Assembly (NCBI GenBank): GCA_947482345.1
Contig: CANKJN010000014.1
Location: 1-34,836, forward strand
Origin: Spartobacteria bacterium
Lineage (GTDB): Bacteria > Verrucomicrobiota > Verrucomicrobiia > Chthoniobacterales > UBA6821
Direction: 5' to 3'
Length of the DNA stretch: 34,836 bases
This document shows, piece after piece, positions 13,487-21,710 of this stretch (positions are counted from its first letter, which is position 1; every line of letters begins with the position of its first letter). The notes under the pieces are model-generated. The model had not been told where the DNA came from. It saw nothing but the letters and a program-made list of their open reading frames with translations, and searched no databases. The translations under genes and the position numbers were made by a program.

Positions 13487-14970
13487 TGTCATCAACGTTG
13501 AAACCTGAAAAGAAAAAGAAGGGATCCAATAAACGCATTCCCTCCTCACCTCTTCAGGCTTCACGTTTCAAATCCCATCCTTCTCTCGAGCGGGATCTCC
13601 GCAAGCTGATCCCCCTCGCCTCGGGCGTCATCACCGATCCAGCGCGCCTGGCCGAACTGGGGAAGGACAAGTGGTTCGCCGCCTCCCTTCCCGAGATCGC
13701 GGTTGCTCCCGGATCCGCCAAGGAGGTCGCCGCAGTGCTCGGCTATGCCGATCGGCACAACATCCCCGTCACCACCCGCGGCGCCGGCCATGGCTACGTC
13801 GGCGGTTGCGTCCCCGTCCGGGGTGGCATCCTGATTAGCATGCACCGGATGAACCGCATCCGGGAAATCAGCGGCGAGGACTTCGTCGCCGTCGTGGAGC
13901 CGGCCGTCATTACGGGAGTGCTTCAGACGGAGGTTGTCAAAAAAGGGCTCTTCTACCCGCCCGATCCGCAGAGTTACAAGGACTGCTCCCTCGGGGGGAA
14001 CATCGCCACCAATGCCGGCGGCCCTCGTTGCCTGAAATACGGAGTCACCCGCCCCTATGTCCTAGGCCTCCAGGTGGCACTTGCCGACGGCACCCTTGTC
14101 CGTGTCGGTGGACGCACCCATAAGAACAAGACCGGCTTCGATCTCGTCGGGATGTTCGTAGGTTCCGAAGGAATGCTCGGCGTCATCACCGAGGCAACCC
14201 TGCGACTCCTCCCTCTCCCCCCCGCCCGCGTCACCCTTTCCGCCGGGTTCGGCTCCATGCGCGATGCCGCCGCCGCCGTGCAGGCGATCTTCAAGGCAGG
14301 ATACCTCCCCTGTGCCGTGGAAGTTGCGGACAGCTTCACCCTCCAGTCAGCCCGCAATGCTCCAAAAGAAGTCACGGGGCAGGCGAAGGGAACCTTCATC
14401 CCGCCCGGTAAGGCTCATCTGCTTGTCGAACTTGACGGCCAGAAGGCCAGTGTCCTCAGCGAAGGAAAGGCTCTTAAGGCACTCCTCGCCAAGAACAAAG
14501 CCCTCGAGGTGGAGCTGGCCACTTCCCCCGAGCGCTGCGAACGGATCTGGGCCCTGCGACGAGCTTTCTCGGCATCGCTCAAGGCCACAGGCCTGACCAA
14601 GCTCAACGAGGACATCGCCGTCCCGCGCGGACGCCTCGTCGACCTCATTTCCTTCGCGGAGAAACTGCAGAAAAAAACCGGCTTCCCGATCGCCTGCTTC
14701 GGTCACGCCGGGGATGGCAACATCCATGTGAATGTCATGGTCTCCAAGGAGCAGCAGGCCAAGCGTCCCAAGGAGATCGAAGGGGTCCTAGACGCGCTCT
14801 TTACCCAGGTCATCAAGTGGGGAGGAGCGATCACCGGAGAGCACGGCATCGGCCTCGCCAAGAAACGCTGGTGGAACGAGGCTACATCTTCCGAACTCCG
14901 AGATCTCCACATCCGCATCAAGAAAGCCCTCGATCCGAAAGATATCCTGAATCCCGGTAAGTTCGTTTGA
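13486..14970 (+). CDS. FAD-linked oxidase, GlcD/D-lactate dehydrogenase family
   Basis: This flavoprotein probably oxidises a 2-hydroxyacid such as glycolate or D-lactate. An FAD-binding type 4 domain (PEIAVAPGSAKEVAAVLGYA, then TTRGAGHGYVGG and the GGNIATNAGG loop) is followed by an FAD-oxidase C-terminal domain. That domain contains CFGHAGDGNIHVNV and GEHGIGLAKK, the substrate and metal-site motifs of the GlcD/LDH family. The family alignment starts near HPSLERDLRKL, about 30 residues after my start. No ATG is available. I chose GTG 13486-13488 over the TTG at 13390 because the earlier part is an array of hairpins. TTG 13498 is equally possible. No GlcE or GlcF partners are nearby, so it may work as a single-subunit enzyme. 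Confidence 0.88.
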   Translation: MSSTLKPEKKKKGSNKRIPSSPLQASRFKSHPSLERDLRKLIPLASGVITDPARLAELGKDKWFAASLPEIAVAPGSAKEVAAVLGYADRHNIPVTTRGAGHGYVGGCVPVRGGILISMHRMNRIREISGEDFVAVVEPAVITGVLQTEVVKKGLFYPPDPQSYKDCSLGGNIATNAGGPRCLKYGVTRPYVLGLQVALADGTLVRVGGRTHKNKTGFDLVGMFVGSEGMLGVITEATLRLLPLPPARVTLSAGFGSMRDAAAAVQAIFKAGYLPCAVEVADSFTLQSARNAPKEVTGQAKGTFIPPGKAHLLVELDGQKASVLSEGKALKALLAKNKALEVELATSPERCERIWALRRAFSASLKATGLTKLNEDIAVPRGRLVDLISFAEKLQKKTGFPIACFGHAGDGNIHVNVMVSKEQQAKRPKEIEGVLDALFTQVIKWGGAITGEHGIGLAKKRWWNEATSSELRDLHIRIKKALDPKDILNPGKFV

Positions 14971-14993
14971 TTGCCTTCTCCCCCATCAGAGGC

Positions 14994-16127
14994 TCAATGA
15001 ACCGATATCTTGGCAGCGGCCGCTCGAGCACGTGCCAGGGCATCGGGTCCGATCGCTAAAGCCACCGCCATACGCCGATAGGGACGGGTAGTCGGCTTGC
15101 CAAAAATCCGTACATCAATGCCCTTATCGCCCAAGGCATCCTCAACCCCGAGATATGTGGGGTTATGGCCTTCTTTTGCGGCTAAGACAACGGCGCTTGC
15201 TCCCTCGATGCATTCGATCGAGGGAATTGGAAGACCGAGAATGGCCCTGGCATGCAGATCAAACTCACTCAAGTTCTGACTAATCAACGTCACCATGCCC
15301 GTATCATGGGGGCGCGGACTTAATTCACTGAAGATGACCTCATCCTTGGTCACAAAAAATTCTACGCCAAAGATGCCGGCACCACCCAGGTCGGCTGTGA
15401 CTTTAGTCGCCATCTCTTGGGCTGCTTTTAAGGATTCAGGATTCATGTGCTGCGGTTGCCAGCTGTATTGGTAATCCCCGCGCTCCTGCACATGGCCGAT
15501 CGGTTCGCAAAAAATGGTTTTCCCATTCCTTTGGCGGATCGTGAGCAAGGTAATCTCAAATTCGAAGTTGATGAATTCCTCGACAATCACCTTCTTGCGG
15601 TCGCCACGCATGCCCTGGCAGGCGTAATCCCAACTCGCTTGCATATCAGACTCGCTCTTAGCGACGCTTTGGCCTTTGCCAGACGAACTCATCACCGGCT
15701 TGATCACCACGGGGAAACCGATGGATTTGGCATGGGCCATCAGATCCTCAACGGATTCAGCATAACTGAATTTGGCTGTCCTCACGCCAAGTCCGGCGGC
15801 CACATCACGAATCCTGTCCCGGTTCATGGTCAGGTTCGCTGCCCTTGCGCTGGGAATGACCTCAAAACCCTGCTCTTCAACGTCCAGGAGCACTTCGGTC
15901 CGGATAGCCTCGATTTCGGGAACGATCAAATCGGGCTGATATTTCGAGATGGCGACACGCAAAGCCTGCTCATCAAGCATGCTGAACACGCAGCTCTCAT
16001 CGGCCACCTGCATCGCAGGAGCCCCCTCATAGCTGTCACAGGCAATCACATGGCACCCTAGGCGCTTGGCACTGATCACGAATTCTTTGCCTAGTTCGCC
16101 TGAACCCAAGAGGAGGATTTTTTTCAC
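14994..16127 (-). CDS. purT: Formate-dependent phosphoribosylglycinamide formyltransferase PurT
   Basis: PurT makes formylglycinamide ribonucleotide from GAR, formate and ATP, the folate-independent version of the third step of purine synthesis. The 377-aa ATP-grasp protein opens with a Rossmann-like [26 protein letters not shown] and the ATP-grasp core ([34 protein letters not shown]) follow. [28 protein letters not shown] and [15 protein letters not shown] are characteristic of PurT and distinguish it from PurK. It is slightly shorter than the usual 390 or so residues. The gene stands alone, convergent with the FAD oxidase. Its start is followed by an AAAAAA run (KK) and preceded by a 340-bp gene-free stretch. 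Confidence 0.96.
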   Translation of the reverse strand: MKKILLLGSGELGKEFVISAKRLGCHVIACDSYEGAPAMQVADESCVFSMLDEQALRVAISKYQPDLIVPEIEAIRTEVLLDVEEQGFEVIPSARAANLTMNRDRIRDVAAGLGVRTAKFSYAESVEDLMAHAKSIGFPVVIKPVMSSSGKGQSVAKSESDMQASWDYACQGMRGDRKKVIVEEFINFEFEITLLTIRQRNGKTIFCEPIGHVQERGDYQYSWQPQHMNPESLKAAQEMATKVTADLGGAGIFGVEFFVTKDEVIFSELSPRPHDTGMVTLISQNLSEFDLHARAILGLPIPSIECIEGASAVVLAAKEGHNPTYLGVEDALGDKGIDVRIFGKPTTRPYRRMAVALAIGPDALARARAAAAKISVH

Positions 16128-16468
16128 CCTCTTTTTTTATGAAGTTGCCTTGCGGCTGTCGATCCAAAGGCTCTTAGCCCTCGATTGTCATAGGGCCATA
16201 GTATCGGGGAATGGGATCCGTTCTTATGATGACTCGTGCCGGGGTGGAAAGGATGATACCCCGCTAGGTGCTGCTTACAGCTTGCGGTGTGCCGGTCTGC
16301 CAGCGGCGGATCGCACGGTCTTCTACTCCATGCTTTTAACTCACTCGTTCCCACTCGACTCGCCTTTCAGGCTACCTGCGGCAGTCTCTCGAACTTTCCC
16401 AAGATCTCGATTCAGCACTCGGCGTTCCGACCGCAGGCCAATACAGCCATCCGCCAATATCCCGAAAC
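16128..16468. other. Gene-free region upstream of purT (about 340 bp)
   Basis: Six-frame ORFs here have no family features. The minus strand (leader side of purT) contains GGGGT-atcatcctttcc-ACCCC (about 16243-16264) and other GC-rich segments. I compared it with what I remember of ZTP, purine and THF riboswitches, SRP RNA and RNase P, and found none of their conserved cores. It may be a long leader plus the 3' region of the FKBP gene. Confidence 0.4.
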
Positions 16469-16966
16469 TTACTGAACTTTGAGAAGTTCGATGTCGAAGA
16501 TGAGCGTGCTGTCGGGCGCTATGACTCCACCCGCACCGCGCGATCCATAGGCGAGATTCGACGGGATGAAGAGTTGGATCTTGCCGCCCTCCTTCATGAG
16601 TTGAACACCCTCGGTCCAGCCTGGGATGACGCCATTGAGCGGAAAGGAGATCGGCTCGTTGCGCTTGTAGGAGCTGTCGAACTCGACTCCATCGATGGTT
16701 GTGCCGCGGTAGTGGACGAGAACGGTGTCGGTGGCCGCAGGGCTCTTACCGGTTCCCTCGGTGATGACCTTGTACTGGAGGCCGCTCGGGGTGGTCTTGA
16801 CGTCTGGCTGGGTCGAGTTCTGCTTCAGGAAGGCCTGACCGATGGCAAGATTGCCGGAGGGATTGGATTGGGACATGGAATTGCTGTTGGTGGCTTGTGA
16901 TTGATGAGAACAACCGAGGGAGAAAAACGCCAAGGATAGAGCCGCGGTGGAGGTTTTGAGATTCAT
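16469..16966 (-). CDS. FKBP-type peptidyl-prolyl isomerase, probable lipoprotein
   Basis: This 165-aa protein speeds cis-trans isomerisation of prolyl bonds. The N-terminus MNLKTSTAALSLAFFSLGC is a lipoprotein-like signal with Cys19 as the likely lipid site, although Ser at -3 is atypical. A Ser/Asn/Gln-rich linker follows. The FKBP domain covers about 60-165: VLVHYRGTTIDGVEFDSSY, then VIPGWTEGVQLMKEGGKIQLFIPSNLAYG and a final LIFDIELLKVQ. The binding-pocket residues Y, F, D, W and Y appear conserved. It lies 14 bp after the fabF stop on the same strand and may be co-transcribed, though no functional link is evident. The likely site of action is the periplasm or outer membrane. Confidence 0.94.
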   Translation of the reverse strand: MNLKTSTAALSLAFFSLGCSHQSQATNSNSMSQSNPSGNLAIGQAFLKQNSTQPDVKTTPSGLQYKVITEGTGKSPAATDTVLVHYRGTTIDGVEFDSSYKRNEPISFPLNGVIPGWTEGVQLMKEGGKIQLFIPSNLAYGSRGAGGVIAPDSTLIFDIELLKVQ

Positions 16967-16980
16967 GCGGATTGCTCCCC

Positions 16981-18228
16981 TTATCCCTCGAAGGAGCGGA
17001 TGACGACGGAGGAATTGTGACCGCCGAACCCGAAGGAGTTGCTGAGAGCGACCTTGATCTTGGCATCACGCGCCTTGTGCGGGACGTAGTCGAGGTCGCA
17101 CTCGGGATCCGGGTTGTCGAGATTGATGGTCGGAGGGATGATCCCGTCTCGCATGGCGAGGGCGCAGGCGGCGAGCTCGATGCCGCCGGCGGCGCCAAGC
17201 AGGTGACCAGTCATCGACTTGGTCGAGCTGATGGGGACCTTGTAGGCCGACTCACCGAAGGCATCCTTGATCGCCTTGGTCTCGCAGATGTCACCGATCG
17301 GCGTGGAGGTGCCGTGGGCGTTGATATAATCCACCTCGGCTGGGGTGACCTTGGCATGCTTCATGGCGATCTGCATGCAACGACTGGCGCCTTCGCCCTC
17401 GGGACGCGGAGCAGTCATGTGGTAGGCGTCCGCCGTGGCTCCGTAACCGACCAGCTCGCAATAAATACGGGCGCCGCGCTTCTTGGCATGCTCCAGCTCC
17501 TCAAGGACTACAATTCCTGCGCCCTCACCCATGACGAATCCGTCACGGTCTTTATCAAACGGACGGGAGGCCTTAGTGGGCTCGTCATTGCGGGTGCTGA
17601 GTGCCCTCATGCAGGAGAATCCGGCCACACCAAGCGGCGTGATGGTGGCCTCGGCACCGCCGGCAATGAAGGCGTCCGCATCGCCGAACTTGATGATCCG
17701 CCAGGCCTCGCCGATCGAGTTGTTGGCGGTGGCGCAGGCGGTGACGATCGCCATGTTCGGTCCGCTGAGGCCGTACTCCATGGAAATCAGGCCGCTCGCC
17801 ATGTTGCTGATGATCATCGGGATGGTGAAGGGGGAGAGCTTGGTGGGCCCCTTTTCGATCAGCTTGCGCGCCTCGTTTTCAAGACTCTGAAAACCTCCAA
17901 TGCCACTCCCCACGATGACACCGAATCTTTCCCTCGCTGTTGTTTCGGGATCGAGACCTGCATCGTCGAGGGCCAGTTTGGCTCCAGCCATCGCAAACTG
18001 GGCAAACCTGTCGGCCCTCCGGGCATCCTTCGGAGTCTTGAACCACTGTGCCCCCTCGAAACCCCTCACTTCGCCAGCGATCAGGCAATCGAATCCGACG
18101 GGATCGAATGACTGGTAATGAGAAATACCGGAATGCCCTTCGGTCAGGTTTTTCCAGAAGGTATCGAGATCAGAACCAACAGGACTGATGACTCCGATAC
18201 CGGTGATGACAACTCTGCGTTCGCTCAT
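16981..18228 (-). CDS. fabF: 3-oxoacyl-[acyl-carrier-protein] synthase II FabF
   Basis: FabF condenses malonyl-ACP with a growing acyl-ACP in fatty-acid elongation. The 415-aa thiolase-fold protein has the complete Cys-His-His triad: Cys165 in VTACATANN, His305 in [11 protein letters not shown], and His342 in [10 protein letters not shown]. The N-terminal [15 protein letters not shown] and the C-terminal [14 protein letters not shown] are typical. Length equals the family norm. acpP, often found just upstream, is absent; the upstream neighbour is divergent. The 5' region contains a 7-bp stem-loop and a GGAGGCCTCC palindrome that may bind a regulator. Confidence 0.96.
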   Translation of the reverse strand: MSERRVVITGIGVISPVGSDLDTFWKNLTEGHSGISHYQSFDPVGFDCLIAGEVRGFEGAQWFKTPKDARRADRFAQFAMAGAKLALDDAGLDPETTARERFGVIVGSGIGGFQSLENEARKLIEKGPTKLSPFTIPMIISNMASGLISMEYGLSGPNMAIVTACATANNSIGEAWRIIKFGDADAFIAGGAEATITPLGVAGFSCMRALSTRNDEPTKASRPFDKDRDGFVMGEGAGIVVLEELEHAKKRGARIYCELVGYGATADAYHMTAPRPEGEGASRCMQIAMKHAKVTPAEVDYINAHGTSTPIGDICETKAIKDAFGESAYKVPISSTKSMTGHLLGAAGGIELAACALAMRDGIIPPTINLDNPDPECDLDYVPHKARDAKIKVALSNSFGFGGHNSSVVIRSFEG

Positions 18229-18253
18229 AGAAAGAAGGATGGGCCAAAAATGA

Positions 18254-18284
18254 CGTTCGGAAAGTCAACCGAACGGAGGCCTCC
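18254..18284. promoter_or_regulatory. Inverted repeats in the fabF / DUF4870 divergent intergenic region
   Basis: CGTTCGG-aaagtcaa-CCGAACG (18254-18275) is a perfect 7-bp dyad, and GGAGGCCTCC (18275-18284) abuts it. They lie 26-56 bp before the fabF start codon. GGGGGCCCCC occurs further on, at 18332-18341, near the DUF4870 gene. A regulator-binding site or mRNA leader structure for fabF is possible. No known operator is recognised. Confidence 0.4.
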
Positions 18285-18386
18285 TTGGCAACCATGGAAA
18301 AAGGATGAAGGATGAATTATGAGGGATGAAAGGGGGCCCCCTATCAAGCATGGGTCAACTTGTTCCTTGCGAAACGGGCGGGTCGG

Positions 18387-18815
18387 ATGTCTCTTTTATC
18401 CATGGACACGCCTCCTCCCCTCAACCGCCCGGAAAAATCCCAACCGACCATCGAGATGATCCCGGCATCTTCCTCGGAATCGGCCCGCTCATGGTGCATC
18501 GGACTCCATCTCTCGGGCCTCTCGGGACTGATCCTGAGCTTCGCCCTGGCCCATATCGTGGTACCGCTGGTGATCTGGCTTGTAAAGAGGGCCGACAGCC
18601 CGGAGATCGATGCCACAGGCAAGGAGGTGCTCAACTTCCAGATCTCCTACACGATCTACTTCGCCTTATCAGCCCTGCTTTGGATTATCCTGATAGGTAT
18701 ACCTATCAGCATCGTGATTGGAATCGTCTGGCTCGCCTGCATCATCATCGCCGCCGTGAAGACCAGCAACGGCGAGAACTACCGCTACCCCTTCACGATC
18801 AGGTTCCTGAGCTAG
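18387..18815 (+). CDS. DUF4870-family small membrane protein
   Basis: This 142-aa protein, started at ATG 18387, has a polar N-terminal third followed by three hydrophobic segments: about 40-60 (GLILSFALAHIVVPLVIWLV), 80-100 and 100-118. The pattern GLSGLILSF...P...WLVKR..SPEIDATGKEVLNFQIS is the signature of DUF4870 (Tic20-like) proteins. NGENYRYPFTIRFL at the end is also typical. The function of the family is unknown. The ATG at 18402 and the TTG at 18360 are other possible starts. The gene is divergent from fabF. Confidence 0.85.
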   Translation: MSLLSMDTPPPLNRPEKSQPTIEMIPASSSESARSWCIGLHLSGLSGLILSFALAHIVVPLVIWLVKRADSPEIDATGKEVLNFQISYTIYFALSALLWIILIGIPISIVIGIVWLACIIIAAVKTSNGENYRYPFTIRFLS

Positions 18816-18911
18816 GGAAGCGCTGATTAAATCCCTTCCGAGGACTGACGGGGTGAGGGGCCTGAAAATAACTTCTCTTCAAGTCGCAAGGTGTGTTAAC
18901 GATGTGGCATC

Positions 18912-19637
18912 GTGGCGTATCCTGTTTCTCATGCTAGGGACATCCTGATCGTGGATGACGAGCCTCCCGCCCGCTACGAACTCATGCGGATGCTGCGAAG
19001 GACCGCCCCGGATGCCATGGTCCGGGAAGCAGGATCGGTGAAGGAGGCGCTTGACGAAATCTCCAGGCAAATGCCGGATCTTCTGTTCCTCGACATTCAG
19101 ATGCCGGGGAGCGACGGCTTTGAACTTCTCGATCACCTCGGCAAGAAGAGACCTCCGCTCGTCTTCACGTCGGCCTACGAGCGGTTTACCTTGCGTGCTT
19201 TCGAGGAAGATACGCTCGACTACCTGCTTAAGCCGTTCGACGAAAAGCGCCTGGCCAAGGCACTTTCACGCATCGGGACTTCAGCGAACAGGGCACCCAA
19301 ACTTACCGAGGGCGACTCGATCCTGCTGAAGGTCGACGGTGAATGCCTTCTGCTTCCCGTGGAGCAGATCGAATTGATCGAGGCAAAGGACGAGGGAACA
19401 CTCGTTCACTGGAACGGATACTCGGGACGCATCGGCAAGACGCTCGGACATCTGGAGGAACATCTGGATCCGAAGATGTTCTTCCGTGCCTCCCGCGACA
19501 GCCTCATCAATCTCCGTTCCATTTTCTCCCTCCGTACGGATGAAAAAGGAGAACTCACCGCCCACCTTTCAGGAAACCGCTCGGTGACCTTCTCCCGCCG
19601 CCAGAAAAGCCTCTTTCAGAAGATGCATAAGATTTGA
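18912..19637 (+). CDS. LytTR-family two-component response regulator
   Basis: This 241-aa protein has an N-terminal receiver domain (about 10-120) with the acidic pair in ILIVDDEPPAR, the phosphoryl-acceptor Asp61 in LLFLDIQMPG, the conserved Ser/Thr in VFTSAYE, and Lys in LLKPF. A C-terminal LytTR DNA-binding domain (about 140-241) follows: LLPVEQIELIEAKDEGTLVHW, then MFFRASRDSLINL. The start is GTG 18912-18914, which overlaps the 3' arm of the small hairpin ACGATG-TGG-CATCGT (18899-18913). No histidine kinase is adjacent, so it is an orphan here. Such regulators often control envelope or exopolysaccharide genes, but no target is visible in the window. Confidence 0.94.
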   Translation: MAYPVSHARDILIVDDEPPARYELMRMLRRTAPDAMVREAGSVKEALDEISRQMPDLLFLDIQMPGSDGFELLDHLGKKRPPLVFTSAYERFTLRAFEEDTLDYLLKPFDEKRLAKALSRIGTSANRAPKLTEGDSILLKVDGECLLLPVEQIELIEAKDEGTLVHWNGYSGRIGKTLGHLEEHLDPKMFFRASRDSLINLRSIFSLRTDEKGELTAHLSGNRSVTFSRRQKSLFQKMHKI

Positions 19638-19897
19638 GTGAGGGATTCCCACGGGGAAATTTTCCCGCAGCGCTGAGATTGTTGCTAAGAATCCTCCCCT
19701 TCCCTTGTGGCATCTCATTGGTCTGGTGGCCCTCCCTGGCCAGCCATCCACGCGCCTTCTGGCACTCGGACTTCTCACCCTACGGCTCGAATGACATCGC
19801 CTTGGCGAGGCAAGCAAAGCTGCCTCCCCACGCACCTTTTTCCTTCCCGACCACAAGATCTTGTGTTGAAGTCATTCCAAGGATCCGGTTTCACACA

Positions 19898-20395
19898 ATG
19901 CTTTGCCCCAAGTGTTCCTCCATCGACGACAAGGTGATCGACTCACGCTTGTCCAAGGACGGCACCAGTATCCGCCGCAGAAGGGAGTGCCTGGCCTGCG
20001 AGAGCCGATTCACCACCTACGAGCAGATCGAGCGGGTTGAGTTGCTCGCCGTGAAACGGGATGGACGCAGGGAGCCCTTCGACCGTCAGAAGCTCCTTTC
20101 CAGCTTCATCAAAGCATGTGAGAAGCGGCCCATCTCCATCAACGTCATGGAGGAGTCGGTCAACGCTCTCATCAACGACCTCGAGTCTGAACAGGAACGC
20201 GAAATCTCCACCAAGAGCATCGGCGCCCGGGTCATGGAGCGACTTCATGCGATTGACCCCGTCGCCTACGTGCGCTTCGCTTCCGTCTACCGCCGATTCG
20301 AGGATATCGGCGAGTTCATTGAGGAGATCCAGTCACTTGAGCGGCGTGCCCCGCTCTCGGACGACCAGAAGGAACTCTTCAACAAAATCACCTGA
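19898..20395 (+). CDS. nrdR: Transcriptional repressor NrdR
   Basis: NrdR represses ribonucleotide reductase genes in response to ATP/dATP levels. I start at ATG 19898 (MLCPKCSS) for a 165-aa protein. The ORF track extends it 88 residues into a non-coding leader. The zinc ribbon uses Cys3, Cys6, Cys31 and Cys34. The family signature VIDSR...GTSIRRRRECL.C..RFTTYE is complete, and an ATP-cone follows (about 48-138: VKRDGRREPFDRQKLLSSFIKAC). Met-Leu-Cys-Pro in place of Met-Arg-Cys-Pro is a small deviation. A second ATP-cone-like gene follows 15 bp downstream. No ribonucleotide reductase gene and no obvious NrdR box are in view. Confidence 0.97.
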   Translation: MLCPKCSSIDDKVIDSRLSKDGTSIRRRRECLACESRFTTYEQIERVELLAVKRDGRREPFDRQKLLSSFIKACEKRPISINVMEESVNALINDLESEQEREISTKSIGARVMERLHAIDPVAYVRFASVYRRFEDIGEFIEEIQSLERRAPLSDDQKELFNKIT

Positions 20396-20410
20396 GCTCC
20401 CCCCTAGCCA

Positions 20411-20971
20411 ATGATCGCACTCAGTGATGGCATGCCCCTTGTGGCTCTTCCCGATGGAAGGAACACCACCTTCGACAAGCGTTGGATCACCTCCTCCATC
20501 CGCTCCGCCGCAGAGCATGCCGGATACAGCCGTTGGTGGCTGGCGGAGCATATCGCCGAGAGCGTCTCCATCTACCTGAAGCGCGATTTCGTCGCAAACA
20601 GCGTCGAGATACCGAACCTCCAGAGCGCCGTCCTCAGTGTCCTGGAATCGCTCGGATTCAACGACGTGGCCGAGCATTTCCGCCTGCCTGATCCTCCGGT
20701 CCGGCTCTCCCTCACCGAAATCGCCCGCGAAGCCGGCGAGGGATACGAACTCGCATTCTTCGGACTGCTCGGGAACCGTCTCCAGAGCGTCGCCGAATCG
20801 CACGCCGCTCGGCTCGAGATTCAGGATCTTACCGGCTGTGTCCGCCTGTTCGGCAACCGCAGGAACCGGGCCCGCTTTCTCCGCGAAGAAATCGTCGACT
20901 TCATCCGCCAGCATGGCCAGGCCGCTGGAAACACCCGCACGGGAGAGCCGCTCGAGATTCAGCTCAGCTGA
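20411..20971 (+). CDS. ATP-cone-like protein without zinc ribbon, downstream of nrdR
   Basis: This 186-aa protein lacks the zinc-ribbon cysteines of NrdR. Residues about 8-95 (ALPDGRNTTFDKRWITSSIRSAAEHAG, ...VEIPNLQSAVLSVLESLGF) resemble an ATP-cone. The Lys-Arg face, a long helix pair and a final helix that predicts subunit turnover align by eye with the NrdR ATP-cone. The second half (LSLTEIAREAGEGYELAFFGLL to FLREEIVDFIRQHG) is helical and unrecognised. The 15-bp gap to nrdR implies co-transcription. A nucleotide-sensing partner or accessory regulator is a possible role by context only. Confidence 0.65.
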   Translation: MIALSDGMPLVALPDGRNTTFDKRWITSSIRSAAEHAGYSRWWLAEHIAESVSIYLKRDFVANSVEIPNLQSAVLSVLESLGFNDVAEHFRLPDPPVRLSLTEIAREAGEGYELAFFGLLGNRLQSVAESHAARLEIQDLTGCVRLFGNRRNRARFLREEIVDFIRQHGQAAGNTRTGEPLEIQLS

Positions 20972-20972
20972 T

Positions 20973-21210
20973 TGAAAAGGCTGAAGGCTTTTAGACTGAA
21001 GACTGAAGGCTGTTAGGGTAACTGCACCCGCCGAAACGGTCCTCCTTATCCATAAACACGCCTTTGGGTTAAAGTGTTTTGCCTTTTCTATTTTGCGGCC
21101 CCTCTCCATTTTCAGCCAGTCTTTCACTCCCTCTTCCTTAATCCCCTTAATCTTTCAGCCTTAAGCTTTTAGCTTTTCATCCCTCCGCTTTCATCTTTCA
21201 GCTTTTTCCC
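20973..21210. repeat. Low-complexity intergenic tract of AGGCTGAAGGCT type
   Basis: Between the ATP-cone-like gene and the HIT gene the plus strand reads GAAAAGGCTGAAGGCTTTTAG and related units. Towards the end it carries the complementary form (CTTTCAGCCTTAAGCTTTTAG, CATCTTTCAGC). The two ends are therefore partly inverted copies of the same motif. The middle holds no ORF, promoter or RNA gene I can identify. Similar units occur at 13,392, 24,682 and 30,745. Confidence 0.55.
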
Positions 21211-21212
21211 TG

Positions 21213-21551
21213 ATGACCCTCTTCGAGAAGATCGCCGCACGCCAGATCCCCGCCGACATCATCGCCGAGGGTTCTGATTGGATCGCCTTCCGCGATATCG
21301 CGCCGCAGGCCCCGGTTCACTTCCTAGTCGTTCCCAAGCGCTGCATCCCTCGCATCAATGAGGCCCAAGTTTCCGACGAACCCCTTCTCGGCACACTCCT
21401 TTCAGCAGCGGCGGCCACGGCCCGTCAGGAAGGCCTCGGCGACTCGGGCTACCGCATCGTGATCAATAACGGACCCGACGGCGGGGAGACCGTTCCGCAT
21501 CTGCACATCCATGTGCTGGGCGCCCGCCACATGACATGGCCTCCGGGCTAA
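21213..21551 (+). CDS. HIT-family (HINT-like) nucleotide hydrolase
   Basis: This 112-aa protein, started at ATG 21213, is full length for the HINT branch of the histidine-triad superfamily. FEKIAARQIPADII and FRDIAPQAPVHFLVVPK are typical of bacterial HINT proteins. RIVINNGPDGGETVPHLHIHVLGAR carries the triad His96-x-His98-x-His100. Members hydrolyse purine nucleoside phosphoramidates and acyl-adenylates in the cytoplasm. The TAA stop opens a perfect 7-bp hairpin. It appears to be transcribed alone. Confidence 0.96.
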   Translation: MTLFEKIAARQIPADIIAEGSDWIAFRDIAPQAPVHFLVVPKRCIPRINEAQVSDEPLLGTLLSAAAATARQEGLGDSGYRIVINNGPDGGETVPHLHIHVLGARHMTWPPG

Positions 21552-21565
21552 GCGCTCTGCGCTTA
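21549..21565 (+). terminator. Stem-loop at the end of the HIT gene
   Basis: TAAGCGC-TCT-GCGCTTA is a perfect 7-bp stem with a 3-nt loop, beginning with the HIT stop codon. The following sequence (ATCAAGGCTTTT) has only a weak T-run, so termination strength is uncertain. Confidence 0.4.
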
Positions 21566-21710
21566 ATCAAGGCTTTTAGGCTGTGCTTTTAGACGGTTAG
21601 GTCAGAGTCTGAAGACCCATCAGCTCTGTTGAATCTCATCGCTGATAACCATCCAAGGTTTTCCCCCTTCCTGATTTCCTGATTTCCATATTATTTTCTA
21701 TTCACTCCAC

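Noticed and set aside
12440-13564. Minus-strand ORF of 374 aa across fabI
   Set aside because: It lies opposite fabI, which has complete catalytic motifs, and its own translation shows no family pattern.
16128-16468. ZTP or purine riboswitch upstream of purT
   Set aside because: None of the conserved core sequences I know could be found on the minus strand, so no riboswitch is called.
16972-18111. Plus-strand ORF of 379 aa opposite fabF
   Set aside because: It is a shadow of fabF; the minus-strand frame has the full Cys-His-His triad.
19634-19897. N-terminal extension of nrdR in the ORF track
   Set aside because: NrdR begins with the zinc ribbon. The 88 extra residues overlap the end of the LytTR gene and are not family-like.
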